Below are positions 33,347 through 41,887 of a DNA stretch of 64,000 nt, piece by piece. The translations under genes and the position numbers were made by a program. The notes below the pieces were generated by a model. The model made no database searches and was not told where the DNA came from. It saw nothing but the letters and a program-made list of their open reading frames with translations. Where the stretch lies: assembly GCF_900176365.1 (NCBI RefSeq), contig NZ_FWXY01000007.1:1-64000 (forward strand). The letters are read 5' to 3'. The stretch comes from Desulfocicer vacuolatum DSM 3385 (GTDB lineage: Bacteria; Desulfobacterota; Desulfobacteria; Desulfobacterales; Desulfobacteraceae). Within the stretch, counting starts at the first letter, position 1. Each line of letters begins with the position of its first letter.

Positions 33347-34369
33347 ATGACATTTCAAATCTACAATCCAACCCGATGGTACCTGCACCCTGTATTTATT
33401 TTTGCGTGCTCCATTATATCCCTTGCCACGGCCCTGATTTTAACCATTTACTGGTATATGGATATCACGGCAGCCCTGGAAGTGATTATTAAAAAATTTC
33501 ACATTGATCCAGGTCAGATTTTTCCCTCCAGAACCGGAATGACCATACTGGTTCTAACTCTTTTGATCACGGTGGTGCTGGCCGGAATTTTTCTGGCATT
33601 TATTTACTATCAACGTACAGTGAGGCTTTTCAGGCTCCAGCATAATTTTATCTATAATTTTACCCATGAACTGAAAACCCCTGTGACGTCCCTGAAAATT
33701 TATCTGGAATCTTTTTTAAGGCATTCGCTGTCCGTGGAAGAGATCAGAAAATACAGCCGGTTCATGCTGGATGATGTGACGCGGTTGACAGAGAATATAA
33801 ACAGTATTTTAAATCTTGCCCGCATTGAAAGTCGAACCTTTGGGGCTGAATCCACCCGGGAAAATCTGGTTGATCTTGTGCAGGGTTTCTGTGACAGGAA
33901 TCGATCTTTATTTCATAACAGCAAAATAACGGTGGAAAGTCCTTCCCCAGTTTTTATTTATTCCGTTAATATACTCTTGTTTGAAATGTTGCTCATGAAT
34001 CTTGTTTCAAATGCCGTGAAATATAACAGCAGTGATATCCCCGCCGTCCGTATTGTGTTCAGGCCCAGAAAACAGCGTCTCATGATTGATTTTGTGGACA
34101 ATGGTATTGGTATAGAGCAAGCGGAAATTAAAAAAATCTTTCGGAAATTTTACCAGGCATCGGACAGTGAGTCCAAGGGAGTCAAGGGGAGTGGGCTTGG
34201 GCTGTATCTTGTGTTCAGCATTGCACGCATCCATGGATGGAAGGTGGCTGCCCGTTCCCGGGGAAAGGGCTTTGGTGCTGTTTTTACACTCTATTTGCCG
34301 GGGCAGGGTGCAGATAACCTCAAAGGAAGAAATTTATGGAAAATGATCAAAAAAAGCGTATCCTGGTAA
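33347..34369 (+). CDS. Membrane sensor histidine kinase
   Basis: The 340-residue kinase has two transmembrane helices (about 15-37 and 67-87) around a short extracytoplasmic loop of about 30 residues, too small for a classical sensor domain. HisKA has H107 in FTHELKTPVTSLK, and HATPase_c shows NLVSNAVKYN, DNGIGI and GSGLGLYLV. It overlaps the response-regulator gene by 34 nt and so is its cognate kinase. The signal could be in the membrane. Confidence 0.93.
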   Translation: MTFQIYNPTRWYLHPVFIFACSIISLATALILTIYWYMDITAALEVIIKKFHIDPGQIFPSRTGMTILVLTLLITVVLAGIFLAFIYYQRTVRLFRLQHNFIYNFTHELKTPVTSLKIYLESFLRHSLSVEEIRKYSRFMLDDVTRLTENINSILNLARIESRTFGAESTRENLVDLVQGFCDRNRSLFHNSKITVESPSPVFIYSVNILLFEMLLMNLVSNAVKYNSSDIPAVRIVFRPRKQRLMIDFVDNGIGIEQAEIKKIFRKFYQASDSESKGVKGSGLGLYLVFSIARIHGWKVAARSRGKGFGAVFTLYLPGQGADNLKGRNLWKMIKKSVSW

Positions 34370-35070
34370 TTGAAGATGAAACCCATATTGCCGAGGGCAT
34401 TCGCCTGAATCTCTCCATGAAGGGGTATGATGTCACCCTTGCATCCGACGGCATTGAAGGTATTGATGCCTGGCGTTCCCGGAATCCCCATCTTATTGTG
34501 CTGGATATCATGCTGCCCATGATGGACGGACTGTCTGTGCTTCGTACCATCAGAAGGGAAGATCCTCGCCTGCCCGTGTTGATTCTTTCTGCCAAGAGCA
34601 GTGCGGAGGACAAAGTAAAGGGCCTTCGCTGCGGAGTGGATGACTATCTTGCAAAGCCCTTTGATCTGGATGAATTTTTATTAAGAATAGAGCGTCTTCT
34701 TGAAAGACAGTCCTGGGCATTGTCGGAAAAGGAAGTGCCTGATTCGGAACAGACAGATGTTTTTAGTGGGGATACCTATTGCTTTGGTGATAATGTGGTG
34801 GATTTTGTCACGGCAAAGGCCCGTTGCGTTGATGGTGAGATTGTGCTGACCGAACAGGAGATCATGTTGCTGCGGGTGCTTATTGCCAACAGGGGCAGAC
34901 CCGTCCCCCGGGAAAAATTGTTAAAGGCAGGCTGGGGGTACTCCAGCACCACCACCACCCGCACCGTGGATAATTTTATGGTTCGTTTGCGAAAATATTT
35001 TGAAAAAAATCCCAAAAAACCGGTGTTTTTTAAAAGCAGGCGCTCTGTGGGGTATATTTTTGAGGGGTAG
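34336..35070 (+). CDS. OmpR/PhoB-family response regulator
   Basis: The 244-residue protein has a receiver domain (IEDETHIAEGIRLNL; acceptor D57 in VLDIMLPMMDG; K in LAKPF) and a C-terminal winged-helix DNA-binding domain (LTEQEIMLLRVLIANRGRP ... TRTVDNFMVRLRKYF ... SVGYIFEG). It is the transcriptional output of the overlapping kinase. Targets are unknown; the diverging neighbour to the right runs on the opposite strand, convergent with it. Confidence 0.94.
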   Translation: MENDQKKRILVIEDETHIAEGIRLNLSMKGYDVTLASDGIEGIDAWRSRNPHLIVLDIMLPMMDGLSVLRTIRREDPRLPVLILSAKSSAEDKVKGLRCGVDDYLAKPFDLDEFLLRIERLLERQSWALSEKEVPDSEQTDVFSGDTYCFGDNVVDFVTAKARCVDGEIVLTEQEIMLLRVLIANRGRPVPREKLLKAGWGYSSTTTTRTVDNFMVRLRKYFEKNPKKPVFFKSRRSVGYIFEG

Positions 35071-35150
35071 TGCAGGTGAAAAGAACAAAGCCGAAAAACC
35101 GGGGAAAAATAGTGATGTGGTAAAAGTGGTTCGAAAAATTGTCTTACGGT

Positions 35151-36158
35151 TCAAGGGTATGGGGTGATTTTTCCGTTACCTGAAATGACGTGTCGCCACC
35201 CTTTATTTAAATCATATTTCGGGGTAAAATTTAACTCCCTTTGGCATTTTTCTCCAGAAACCGCAAGGCTTTCCATCTGTTTCTCTGCAGCATTCAAAAA
35301 TAGATTTAATGTTCTGGATCGGATATGTTGCTGTTTTAACTCTATGAGTTTGTGCATGAAAGATGCCGGAATCTTGATAAAGGAGGATGGCCTGTCCAGT
35401 GCCCGGCACATTGCGTGGACAATATCCTGGAATGTGTGAACGGCTCCATCTGTGATGTTGTATATCTTGCCGGTGGCATCTGGATGTTCAAGGGCCATCA
35501 GGGAAGCCGTTGCCAGGTCCTTGTCAAAAATCAGGGTTCTGCGGTTCTCGCCGCTTCCTAAGAGCACAAATCCCCCTTTTTTCAAATAACGGATCAAAAG
35601 ATTGTAGTTTCCCTTCATCCTTTCTCCATAAACCGCAGCCACCCGCAGAATAACAACGGAAAATCGGGGGGTGTGCTGCCCGGCATCAAGGACAATTTTT
35701 TCTGCCGCCAGCTTTGATCGGGAATATATTCCATTGGGCGATGTCGGGGAGGATTCGTCAAAACAGTGATTCCGGTTTGACGTGCCATAGACATTGATGG
35801 TGCTGAAAAAAATAAATCGTTTCACCCCGGCCGCACGGGCCGCATTGACAAGCAGTCGCGTGGCTGTTGTATTTGTCTGCCAATAGGTCTCTTCCCGGGT
35901 AAGATGCTTTGTGTCATGGAGCTTTGCTGCAAGATGAAAGACGGCGTCTATATTTTTCATGGCCAGGGTTATGGCTGTGGGATCAAGGATATTTCCCTGG
36001 AAACGGTCTACTTGCTTTGGCATTTCATTATGCTTCAGGCAATGTCTGGAAAAGATTTTGACATGGTATCCTCTTTTAATTAGTTTTTCCACAATGGCAG
36101 GACCGGCAACCCCTGTGGCACCAGTTATGAGGATTCGTGAGAATTTATTTTTATGCAT
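35151..36158 (-). CDS. NAD(P)-dependent sugar epimerase/dehydratase-like SDR protein
   Basis: The 335-residue protein is an extended short-chain dehydrogenase. It has a Rossmann loop (ITGATGVAGPAIVEKL), a catalytic serine region (FFSTINVYG), the Y-x3-K pair in YSRSKLAAEK and RVAAVYGERMKG. The C-terminus lacks further family markers. It could act on a nucleotide sugar or a sterol-like/lipid substrate. It is monocistronic and convergent with the response regulator. Confidence 0.85.
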   Translation of the reverse strand: MHKNKFSRILITGATGVAGPAIVEKLIKRGYHVKIFSRHCLKHNEMPKQVDRFQGNILDPTAITLAMKNIDAVFHLAAKLHDTKHLTREETYWQTNTTATRLLVNAARAAGVKRFIFFSTINVYGTSNRNHCFDESSPTSPNGIYSRSKLAAEKIVLDAGQHTPRFSVVILRVAAVYGERMKGNYNLLIRYLKKGGFVLLGSGENRRTLIFDKDLATASLMALEHPDATGKIYNITDGAVHTFQDIVHAMCRALDRPSSFIKIPASFMHKLIELKQQHIRSRTLNLFLNAAEKQMESLAVSGEKCQRELNFTPKYDLNKGWRHVISGNGKITPYP

Positions 36159-36397
36159 ATGTTTTTGACATGGAGCTTTTTGGGAGTGCTCTTAATTAAA
36201 AAATTCATTTACTTAATGGGGGCTTTGTTGAGTGCAGCTCTTGCCTAAAAATTATTCTCCAAGTGAGAATCTTGATAAAAGCTCCCATCCAAAGGCCTGA
36301 ATTTGTAAAAGTTTCAATTTTCGTTGTGGTTGGTGTTCTCAGCCATATGGGTTATTGAAAACAATTGCAGTCTGGGATTTGAATTGTCCAATTGGTA

Positions 36398-36583
36398 ACT
36401 CGGCTTTCGGGCTTCATTTCAAAGCTGGCATTTTTAAATGTACCGATGGGCTCAGTGTGCCGACGGGGTCAGGCTTTTGTTATTGATGTTATCGACCAAG
36501 GCCTTTGCCAACGAAAAAAGCCTCGATAATGTCAATAACGAAAGCCTGGCCCCACCACGAAATGCGAACACCGAAAGTTGAGT
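36398..36583 (+). mobile_element. Family C MITE-like element, copy 1
   Basis: This 186-bp element has 13-bp ends ACTCGGCTTTCGG and CCGAAAGTTGAGT (two mismatches) and a long internal palindrome around GTCAGGCTTTTGTTATTGA. Flanks TGGTA and TAATA match at only 3 of 5 positions, so this is an older or altered copy. It codes for nothing and would need a transposase in trans. Confidence 0.75.
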
Positions 36584-36632
36584 TAATAAAGTATTACGCT
36601 TAACAGTAAGAGATAATTGTTGCGTTATTTTT

Positions 36633-36672
36633 CAAAATAAAAAGGCTTTCAGTGGATAATACTGAAAGCCTT
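36633..36672 (-). terminator. Terminator of tRNA-Gln
   Basis: On the minus strand a perfect 12-bp stem (AAGGCTTTCAGT/ACTGAAAGCCTT) with a 7-nt loop is followed by TTTATTTTG. Confidence 0.85.
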
Positions 36673-36682
36673 ATGTGCTCGT

Positions 36683-36756
36683 TGGCTGGGTGATAAGGAT
36701 TCGAACCTTAATTGACGGAGTCAGAGTCCGTAGTCCTGCCATTGGACGATCACCCA
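36683..36756 (-). tRNA. tRNA-Gln (CTG)
   Basis: Minus-strand cloverleaf: acceptor TGGGTGA/TCACCCA, D-arm TCC, anticodon loop CTCTGAC, T-loop TTCGAAT, discriminator G and encoded CCA. Confidence 0.93.
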
Positions 36757-36772
36757 ACGAATTATGGAGCTC

Positions 36773-36801
36773 TTTATACATCATGCCTTTGGGCGAGTCA
36801 A
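36773..36801 (-). promoter_or_regulatory. Promoter of tRNA-Gln
   Basis: On the minus strand TTGACT, 17 nt, TATAAA, ending 16 nt before the tRNA. Confidence 0.75.
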
Positions 36802-36930
36802 CACTATAATTAATAAAATTTGTTTTTTTTTACTCTGCTCTGTGATATTACTTATATTAAATGATATTTAGTCTTTAAAGACAGTCTGAATAGATACAGG
36901 TTCATTCCCTTCGTTTCTTTAATATTCTTT

Positions 36931-37107
36931 TTTTATATGAAATACTCCGCAATCCCGGGGAGTATTTCTAACTTTGTTGTGGGCGGAACCGAATCAGAAT
37001 ACGGTCCGCCCGTGGCGGTTATATGAAAAACTCGTTTAAACCATAAGTTTTTCCAGCTTTGTTGTGGACAATTCTGGAGCAAAGGATTTCTACCCGCGGC
37101 GGTTATC
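36931..37107 (+). repeat. Family A hairpin repeat, tandem (best-preserved copy)
   Basis: Unit 1: GAAATACTCC...GGGGAGTATTTC hairpin, ACTTTGTTGT linker, GGGCGGAACC...GGTCCGCCC hairpin and GTGGCGGTTATATG. Unit 2 is diverged, with a different first hairpin (GAAAAACT...AGTTTTTC-like) and the tail CCGCGGCGGTTATC. It ends 3 nt before AGGAGG. Confidence 0.85.
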
Positions 37108-37121
37108 AAAAGGAGGCGATT

Positions 37122-37406
37122 ATGACCATTAAAGTTCTTATCAAAAGAAATATTCCCAAGACGGCTTCCAATGAATTAAATCTTATTTTCATGGAAATGC
37201 GTTCAGCTGCCATGAAACAACCCGGATACATTGGAGGGGAGACTCTAAGGCGGGTTGATGTTCCTGAAAAATCACTGATCATCAGCAGGTGGCAGACCCT
37301 TGATGACTGGACAAGATGGCTTGTCAGTGATGAGCGTAAGCAATGCCAGGATAGAATAGATGCCTTGGTGGATATTGAAACAAAATATGAAGTGTACGAG
37401 AATTAG
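37122..37406 (+). CDS. Antibiotic biosynthesis monooxygenase (ABM) domain protein
   Basis: Start at ATG 37122 after AGGAGG gives 94 residues. The ferredoxin-like ABM/YgiN fold is suggested by TIKVLIKRNIP, KQPGYIGGETLRR, SLIISRWQTLDDWTRWL and the final KYEVYE. Such small dimeric proteins include heme- or quinone-acting monooxygenases, but many have no oxygenase role, and an anaerobe makes that uncertain. It has a family A repeat as its leader and stands alone. Confidence 0.8.
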   Translation: MTIKVLIKRNIPKTASNELNLIFMEMRSAAMKQPGYIGGETLRRVDVPEKSLIISRWQTLDDWTRWLVSDERKQCQDRIDALVDIETKYEVYEN

Positions 37407-37413
37407 AAAAAAT

Positions 37414-37445
37414 GGCAGCAGGCCGGATGACCGGACTCTGCTGCC
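37414..37445. terminator. Hairpin downstream of the ABM gene
   Basis: GGCAGCAG...CTGCTGCC with an inner CCGG/CCGG stem. The T-run lies on the minus-strand side (ATTTTTTC), so it may serve the convergent gene or both strands. Confidence 0.65.
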
Positions 37446-37573
37446 AAAGATAAGAAAATTGTTTTAATCAAGATCCAGCTGTTTGATTCTTAAAGTATAT
37501 CTGGACTCAGTGAGTCAGAATTTATTAAATTGCCGTTATAAACTTTGGGTGATTTTTTTATAAAAGCCTGGCA

Positions 37574-37608
37574 AACACCCCCGAATTTTTTTTAGTTCAG
37601 GGGGTGTT
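37574..37608. terminator. Hairpin downstream of the Lys/Ala-rich gene
   Basis: AACACCCCC and GGGGGTGTT pair perfectly around a T-rich 17-nt loop in the gap between two convergent genes; probably a terminator or mRNA end. Confidence 0.5.
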
Positions 37609-37663
37609 GATATATTGCCGTGATAAGCGGTGAATTTAAAATCACTGAGCTCATTAATGAGTT

Positions 37664-38908
37664 TTAATTGTGTGAAGATTCACCATGGGGCGTTTTTTCA
37701 TGAACTTTTGGGGCTTCTGTTTCTTTATCATGGGATGATGGTGCTGGCGCTTCAATTTCTGGGGATGCCTCACTTGCTTCCTGTGTGGCAGAATGAGTTG
37801 CTTCATTTTCCGTGTGACTTACCGCTTCTGTGTCATGCCCTGTATCTAATTCCGGTTTAAGGGATACTTGAAAAAAAAGCGTTCGATATTCACTGAGTGT
37901 CTCTGCGTCTTTGGTGTCTGTGGCGTATTTGGAAGCATTGTCAATATAGGTTCGAGCGCGTTTAAAATCAATATCTCCATCTGCATTTAAAAGAGCGTCT
38001 GCTGCATTGATATAATGAAAAAAGGCCACAGGAAGAACTTCTTTGGCCGTATAGCAGTTCTTTTCTTCTCCTGGATAAACAACCCCCTCAAGAAAGGCAA
38101 TTTTGTGTTTGCTCACAGGGGCAAAATCTCCCTTCCAGATTTCCATACCCTGAAATGTATTTTTGATGAAATATCTGTTGGAGTTGTTAAAGCTTGAGAT
38201 GATAATCATGGCGATGATAAGAATAAAACAGGCCGCAGCTATCATCATCGGTTTTCCAAAGGAATTTTCAGGGGGCGTTGCCGGTGGCGGTGGAGGCGGT
38301 GTGTTTGAGCTTTCTGATTCCATGGCTTCTTTTGCAGCAATTTCTTTAATTTTTTGATGAATTTCGGCTGCTCTTTTTTTTGCAGCCGCTTCTTCCGCCA
38401 GGCGTTTTTCTTCAGCAATTCTGGCTTCTTCCGCCAGTCTTTCTTCTTCTGCTTTTTTTGCAGCCGCTTCCTCCGCCAGGCGTTTTTCTTCAGCAATTCT
38501 GGCTTCTTCCGCCAGTCTTTCTTCTTCTGCTTTTTTTGCAGCCGCTTCCTCCGCCAGGCGTTTTTCTTCAGCAATTCTGGCTTCTTCCGCCAGTCTTTCT
38601 TCTTCTGCTTTTTTTGCAGCCGCTTCCTCCGCCAGGCGTTTTTCTTCGGCTATTTTGGTATCCTCAGCCAATTTTTTCTTTTGGGAGTTTTTAGCCGCTG
38701 CCTCGGTTGCCACAGTTTCTTTTGCAGTTGTTTTTTTGCTTTTCGCAGGCGCTTTTTTCACAGCTTTTTTGGTTGTGGTCTTTTTGGCCGTTGCGGTTTT
38801 TTTGGCAGTGGTGCTTTTTTTAGCCGTAGTTTTTTTAGCCGCAGTTTTCTTAGCTGTGGCTTTTTCATCTTTTTTTTTCGCTACTTTTTTCTTTTTTGTT
38901 GCAGCCAT
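37664..38908 (-). CDS. Lys/Ala-rich (histone H1-like) protein with Glu/Ala coiled-coil repeats and TM helix
   Basis: The 414-residue protein has four zones. Residues 1-80 are almost only K, A, T and V in AKK steps, like bacterial H1-type DNA-binding tails. Residues about 80-190 repeat a 26-residue unit (AEEKRLAEEAAAKKAEEERLAEEARI) about three times and should form a long helix or coiled coil. A transmembrane segment lies near 218-240 (MMIAAACFILIIAMIII). The outer C-terminal part (240-414) ends in an acidic, His/Glu-rich tail. It resembles TolA-like architecture; function unknown. Confidence 0.75.
   Translation of the reverse strand: MAATKKKKVAKKKDEKATAKKTAAKKTTAKKSTTAKKTATAKKTTTKKAVKKAPAKSKKTTAKETVATEAAAKNSQKKKLAEDTKIAEEKRLAEEAAAKKAEEERLAEEARIAEEKRLAEEAAAKKAEEERLAEEARIAEEKRLAEEAAAKKAEEERLAEEARIAEEKRLAEEAAAKKRAAEIHQKIKEIAAKEAMESESSNTPPPPPPATPPENSFGKPMMIAAACFILIIAMIIISSFNNSNRYFIKNTFQGMEIWKGDFAPVSKHKIAFLEGVVYPGEEKNCYTAKEVLPVAFFHYINAADALLNADGDIDFKRARTYIDNASKYATDTKDAETLSEYRTLFFQVSLKPELDTGHDTEAVSHTENEATHSATQEASEASPEIEAPAPSSHDKETEAPKVHEKTPHGESSHN
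38380..38650 (-). repeat. In-frame 78-bp tandem repeats
   Basis: Three near-identical 78-bp units (26 codons) inside the Lys/Ala-rich gene, repeating GCAGCCGCTTCCTCCGCCAG blocks. Near identity at DNA level implies recent expansion. Confidence 0.9.
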
Positions 38909-39324
38909 GTCTCCCCTTTAATCGTATTAACCATAGTTCAAAATTATAATGACTTTAACGGATAACCCCTTTAAAATAAATACCAAAACATATACAATAA
39001 TTTTGATTTTGTAAATAGTTTGTTGGGACAAAAGCAGGACGTGTATTTCTTTGTGTTAATTTAATTAATTAGCACTGGATGTACTTAAAATCGGTTTGGA
39101 TATAACCGCCGTGGGCGGGTCCCATTAGAACCTTGCTCCACCCAAAACAAAGCTTGAAATACATCCTAAGGTTTGCGGAGTATTTCATATAACCGCCACG
39201 GGCGGACCGTATTCTGATCCGGTTCTACCCACAACAAAGCTTGAAATACGCCCCTCATTTGCGGAGTATTTCATATAAAAAACAACATTCCCAGTGCCAT
39301 TAATCGTTTTTTAACATTTTTAAC
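38909..39324. other. Divergent intergenic region with family A tandem
   Basis: This 416-bp region separates the Lys/Ala-rich gene and larE, which diverge. Apart from the family A tandem at 39101-39280 it is AT-rich and shows no clear gene. Confidence 0.6.
39101..39280 (-). repeat. Family A hairpin repeat, tandem, reverse orientation
   Basis: Two successive units on the minus strand with GAAATACTCCGC...GTATTTCAAGC, TTTGTTGTGGG and GTCCGCCCGTGGCGGTTATAT. The unit at the left has a decayed arm. It ends 45 nt before larE. Confidence 0.8.
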
Positions 39325-40143
39325 ATGAGGATAACCGTGCGTAAAAAAATTGAAGAATTAAAAACATTGTTAAAAATAAAAACGCCCCTTGCCATTGCCT
39401 TTTCAGGCGGTGTTGACAGCGTATTTCTTGCTGCCATGGCAAAAAAAAATATGGGGAGTAAGATATTGCTTTTAACCTTGGTGTCAGAGTTTCAGGCAAA
39501 GCAGGACACAGATAATGCCATACGCATGGCTGAAAAGTTGGGTCTACCCCATGAAATCATTCATTTTAATCCATGGGAAGACCAGAGCCTTATCCAAAAC
39601 AATGAAAACCGCTGCTATCTATGTAAAAAGCTGGGATTTTCCCTCCTGCGCATGGCCGCTGAAAACAGAGGCTTTACGGCATTGGCCCATGGGGTGAATC
39701 AGGACGATCTCAGTGATTATCGACCGGGGTTGACGGCCACCGGTGAACTTGGGATTCTTTCCCCACTGGTGGATGCAGGCCTTACAAAGGCCGAAATCCG
39801 AACGGTTTCCAGAGAAATGGGGCTTGAAACCTGGAATATGCCTTCCCAATCCTGCCTTGCCACCCGCATACCCTATGGTGAACAGCTGACAAGAAAAAAA
39901 ATACAACAGATCAGCGATGCCGAGGCCGAGCTGCAACAACTCGGTTTTGAAAAAATCCGGGTTCGTTGCCATGGTGATATGGCCAGAATTGAGTGTGATT
40001 CCAAAGATATTGAAACCTTATCCTCTTCTTTATACAGGAAAAAAATCACAAAGGCTTTTTACGCCCTTGGATTTAAATTTGTTTCATTGGATCTTGACGG
40101 GTATGCCAGTGGAAACATGAACCGGGGACTCCGCAAAGCCTGA
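39325..40143 (+). CDS. larE: ATP-dependent sacrificial sulfur transferase LarE-like
   Basis: The 272-residue protein has a PP-loop (SGGVDS, residues 27-32), CYLCKK, LAHGVNQDDLSDYRPG and the catalytic-cysteine region PSQSCLATRIPYG with C177, the position of the sulfur-donating Cys176 in Lactobacillus LarE. LarE converts P2CMN to the dithiolated precursor of the nickel-pincer cofactor of lactate racemase. No larA, larB or larC gene is visible in this window, so the partner genes must lie elsewhere or this homologue serves another sulfur transfer. Confidence 0.9.
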   Translation: MRITVRKKIEELKTLLKIKTPLAIAFSGGVDSVFLAAMAKKNMGSKILLLTLVSEFQAKQDTDNAIRMAEKLGLPHEIIHFNPWEDQSLIQNNENRCYLCKKLGFSLLRMAAENRGFTALAHGVNQDDLSDYRPGLTATGELGILSPLVDAGLTKAEIRTVSREMGLETWNMPSQSCLATRIPYGEQLTRKKIQQISDAEAELQQLGFEKIRVRCHGDMARIECDSKDIETLSSSLYRKKITKAFYALGFKFVSLDLDGYASGNMNRGLRKA

Positions 40144-40173
40144 TGGCATTTAAATCAATAAAATTCTAATTGC

Positions 40174-41295
40174 TTACAAGGATTGAAGCCTATAATTGTC
40201 ATACCCCATGGTGTTTAAAACTTCAGCACCGTTTTCTGTTACAAGAATCATATTCTCAAGGCGGATGCCTCCCCATTGGGGCAGGTATATCCCAGGCTCC
40301 ACAGTGACCACCATTCCTGATTTTAGTTCAGAATCATCCAGAGAAGAGAGCCGAGGTGCCTCGTGGATGGCAAGTCCCACACCATGGCCAAGGCTGTGGC
40401 CAAAAGAGCCTTTAAAGCGGGAGCTGTCAATGTGATTTCTGGCAATTTTATCTATATCACTGCATTTTATGCCGGGAGCAATGGCATCCACTGCCATCTG
40501 TTGGGCTGTATTGAGTATTTCATAGGCTTCTTTAAATGTATCATCCGGAGATCCAATCACAAGGGTTCTTGTGGTGTCGCTGCAATAGCCATCCAGGCGG
40601 ACGCCAAAATCAAAAAGAAGAGGCTCGCCGGTGTTGAAAGCACGATCCCCGGGTATGGCGTGGGGCAGGGCGCTGTTTTTTCCTGATGCGGCTATGACAG
40701 GGAAAGACAGTGCATCTGCCCCGTTTTGACGCATGAATTTTTCAAGGAGCCAAGCTGCTTTTTTTTCTGTCATGCCCGGGTGGATCATTTCCCTGAGCTC
40801 AAGAAAAGAAGTCTCGGCAATGGCCAGGGCCTTTTTTATGGCTTTTATTTCAGAGTCATCTTTTTGAACCCTTATGTTTTTCAGCAGAGTGTCTTCCGGT
40901 TGGAAACGACATTGAAGCCCTGCGTTTTTTGCTTCTTTTTCAATTTTAGTGTAAAGGGCGTGGGTCAGTCGGTCAGACTCCAGCCCGATATTTTTGGATT
41001 GAAGTTTCTTTAAAATATGGGGTAATTCAACGGCCATGCTTTTTTTATAGCAATGAATTTCATACCCCTCCGCTTCCCGGGCCGCCTGGGTCTCGAACCG
41101 TGAGTCTGTTGCAAGAATCAGGTGTTCCCGGGTGATAATCAATATGCCTGCGGACTCATCATAACTTCCATCTTCCCCGGTGAATCCACTGAAGTATCGT
41201 CTGTTTTCATCTGAAAAGAGAATAAGCGTATCTGTTTCAGTGACTGCCATCTTGTTTTTCAATCGGTTAATTCTTTTTTCAATGCCGGTTTTCAA
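40174..41295 (-). CDS. Xaa-Pro aminopeptidase, M24 metallopeptidase
   Basis: The 373-residue cytosolic peptidase has a creatinase-like N-terminal domain and a pita-bread catalytic domain. Metal ligands can be read as D in FDFGVRLDGYCSDTTRT (two), H in GHSLGHGVGLAIHE, and two E in VTVEPGIYLPQWGGIRLEN. It should remove N-terminal residues before proline. Length is normal for short bacterial Xaa-Pro peptidases. It is monocistronic and convergent with larE. Confidence 0.92.
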   Translation of the reverse strand: MKTGIEKRINRLKNKMAVTETDTLILFSDENRRYFSGFTGEDGSYDESAGILIITREHLILATDSRFETQAAREAEGYEIHCYKKSMAVELPHILKKLQSKNIGLESDRLTHALYTKIEKEAKNAGLQCRFQPEDTLLKNIRVQKDDSEIKAIKKALAIAETSFLELREMIHPGMTEKKAAWLLEKFMRQNGADALSFPVIAASGKNSALPHAIPGDRAFNTGEPLLFDFGVRLDGYCSDTTRTLVIGSPDDTFKEAYEILNTAQQMAVDAIAPGIKCSDIDKIARNHIDSSRFKGSFGHSLGHGVGLAIHEAPRLSSLDDSELKSGMVVTVEPGIYLPQWGGIRLENMILVTENGAEVLNTMGYDNYRLQSL

Positions 41296-41465
41296 ATGAA
41301 TGCCTCCTTTTTTTGAACTCCTTATACCATTGATCTGAATTCATCCACAATTATTTCTTTTTTCATGGTGACAAACTATTTTATTTATTATACTCGATGA
41401 TCAAGATTTTCAGGTTGATTTAAGGTTTCATTTTTAAAATATTTTTTGGGGGATTGGAGAAATTG

Positions 41466-41858
41466 GTGAGCAATTTTGCACAGGATCTTGTACCGGAAGA
41501 TGATTTGCTGGAGGATATTCATCAATCGGTGGATTGGCCGTTTGTGGTGGGCAAATTAAAGAAAAAATATAAAATTGCTGTCCAGGATGATGTGGCCTAT
41601 GTTGACGGCGGCCTTGTTGTGCACCAAAAAAAAATTGCCTATCAGCTTGATATTGATGTAAAAGTACGTCTTTCTGTGATTTGTGATAAGTCAGGAAATT
41701 GTCTTAAACTGAGCACTGTGCGCCATAAACCAAAGCGTGTGGCCGATTCTCCCGGAAAAGAAATAGGGCTTCAAAGCAGATCCAACAATTCAAGGCGGCA
41801 GGAAATGGCCCGCATGGCCACAGGTCTTGCAGATATGATTGCCGATATTAATCAGTGA
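41466..41858 (+). CDS. Uncharacterised protein upstream of mqnE
   Basis: I place the start at GTG 41466, six bases after GGAG, giving about 130 residues; TTG 41454 is possible. The central part reads as a beta-rich domain (AVQDDVAYVDGGLVVHQKKIAYQLDIDVKVRLSV region) and the C-terminus is helical. I do not recognise the family. It is only 29 nt upstream of mqnE, so it may be cotranscribed with the menaquinone genes, but nothing in it suggests a catalytic role. Confidence 0.65.
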   Translation: MSNFAQDLVPEDDLLEDIHQSVDWPFVVGKLKKKYKIAVQDDVAYVDGGLVVHQKKIAYQLDIDVKVRLSVICDKSGNCLKLSTVRHKPKRVADSPGKEIGLQSRSNNSRRQEMARMATGLADMIADINQ

Positions 41859-41887
41859 TGTGACCTTAACAATAAAGAAGGTATGAT

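Larger units (their letters stand above)
36159..36682. other. Intergenic region with family C element
   Basis: This 524-bp non-coding region holds a degenerate family A trace (about 36308-36357, TTTCGTTGTGG), the family C element at 36398-36583 and the tRNA-Gln terminator. No coding frame is convincing. Confidence 0.65.
36757..37121. other. Intergenic region with promoter and family A tandem
   Basis: This holds the minus-strand tRNA-Gln promoter and the plus-strand family A tandem (36931-37107), which ends at the ribosome site of the ABM gene. Confidence 0.7.

Noticed and set aside
38380-38650. Regular repeats that could be a CRISPR array
   Set aside because: The 78-bp units are in-frame codons without unique spacers; the same holds for 17874-18750. 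No cas genes are in the window.
38354-38965. Plus-strand Phe/Cys-rich frame opposite the Lys/Ala-rich gene
   Set aside because: Shadow of AAA/GCA-rich codons; the sense gene has a start, a TM helix and a normal C-terminal domain.
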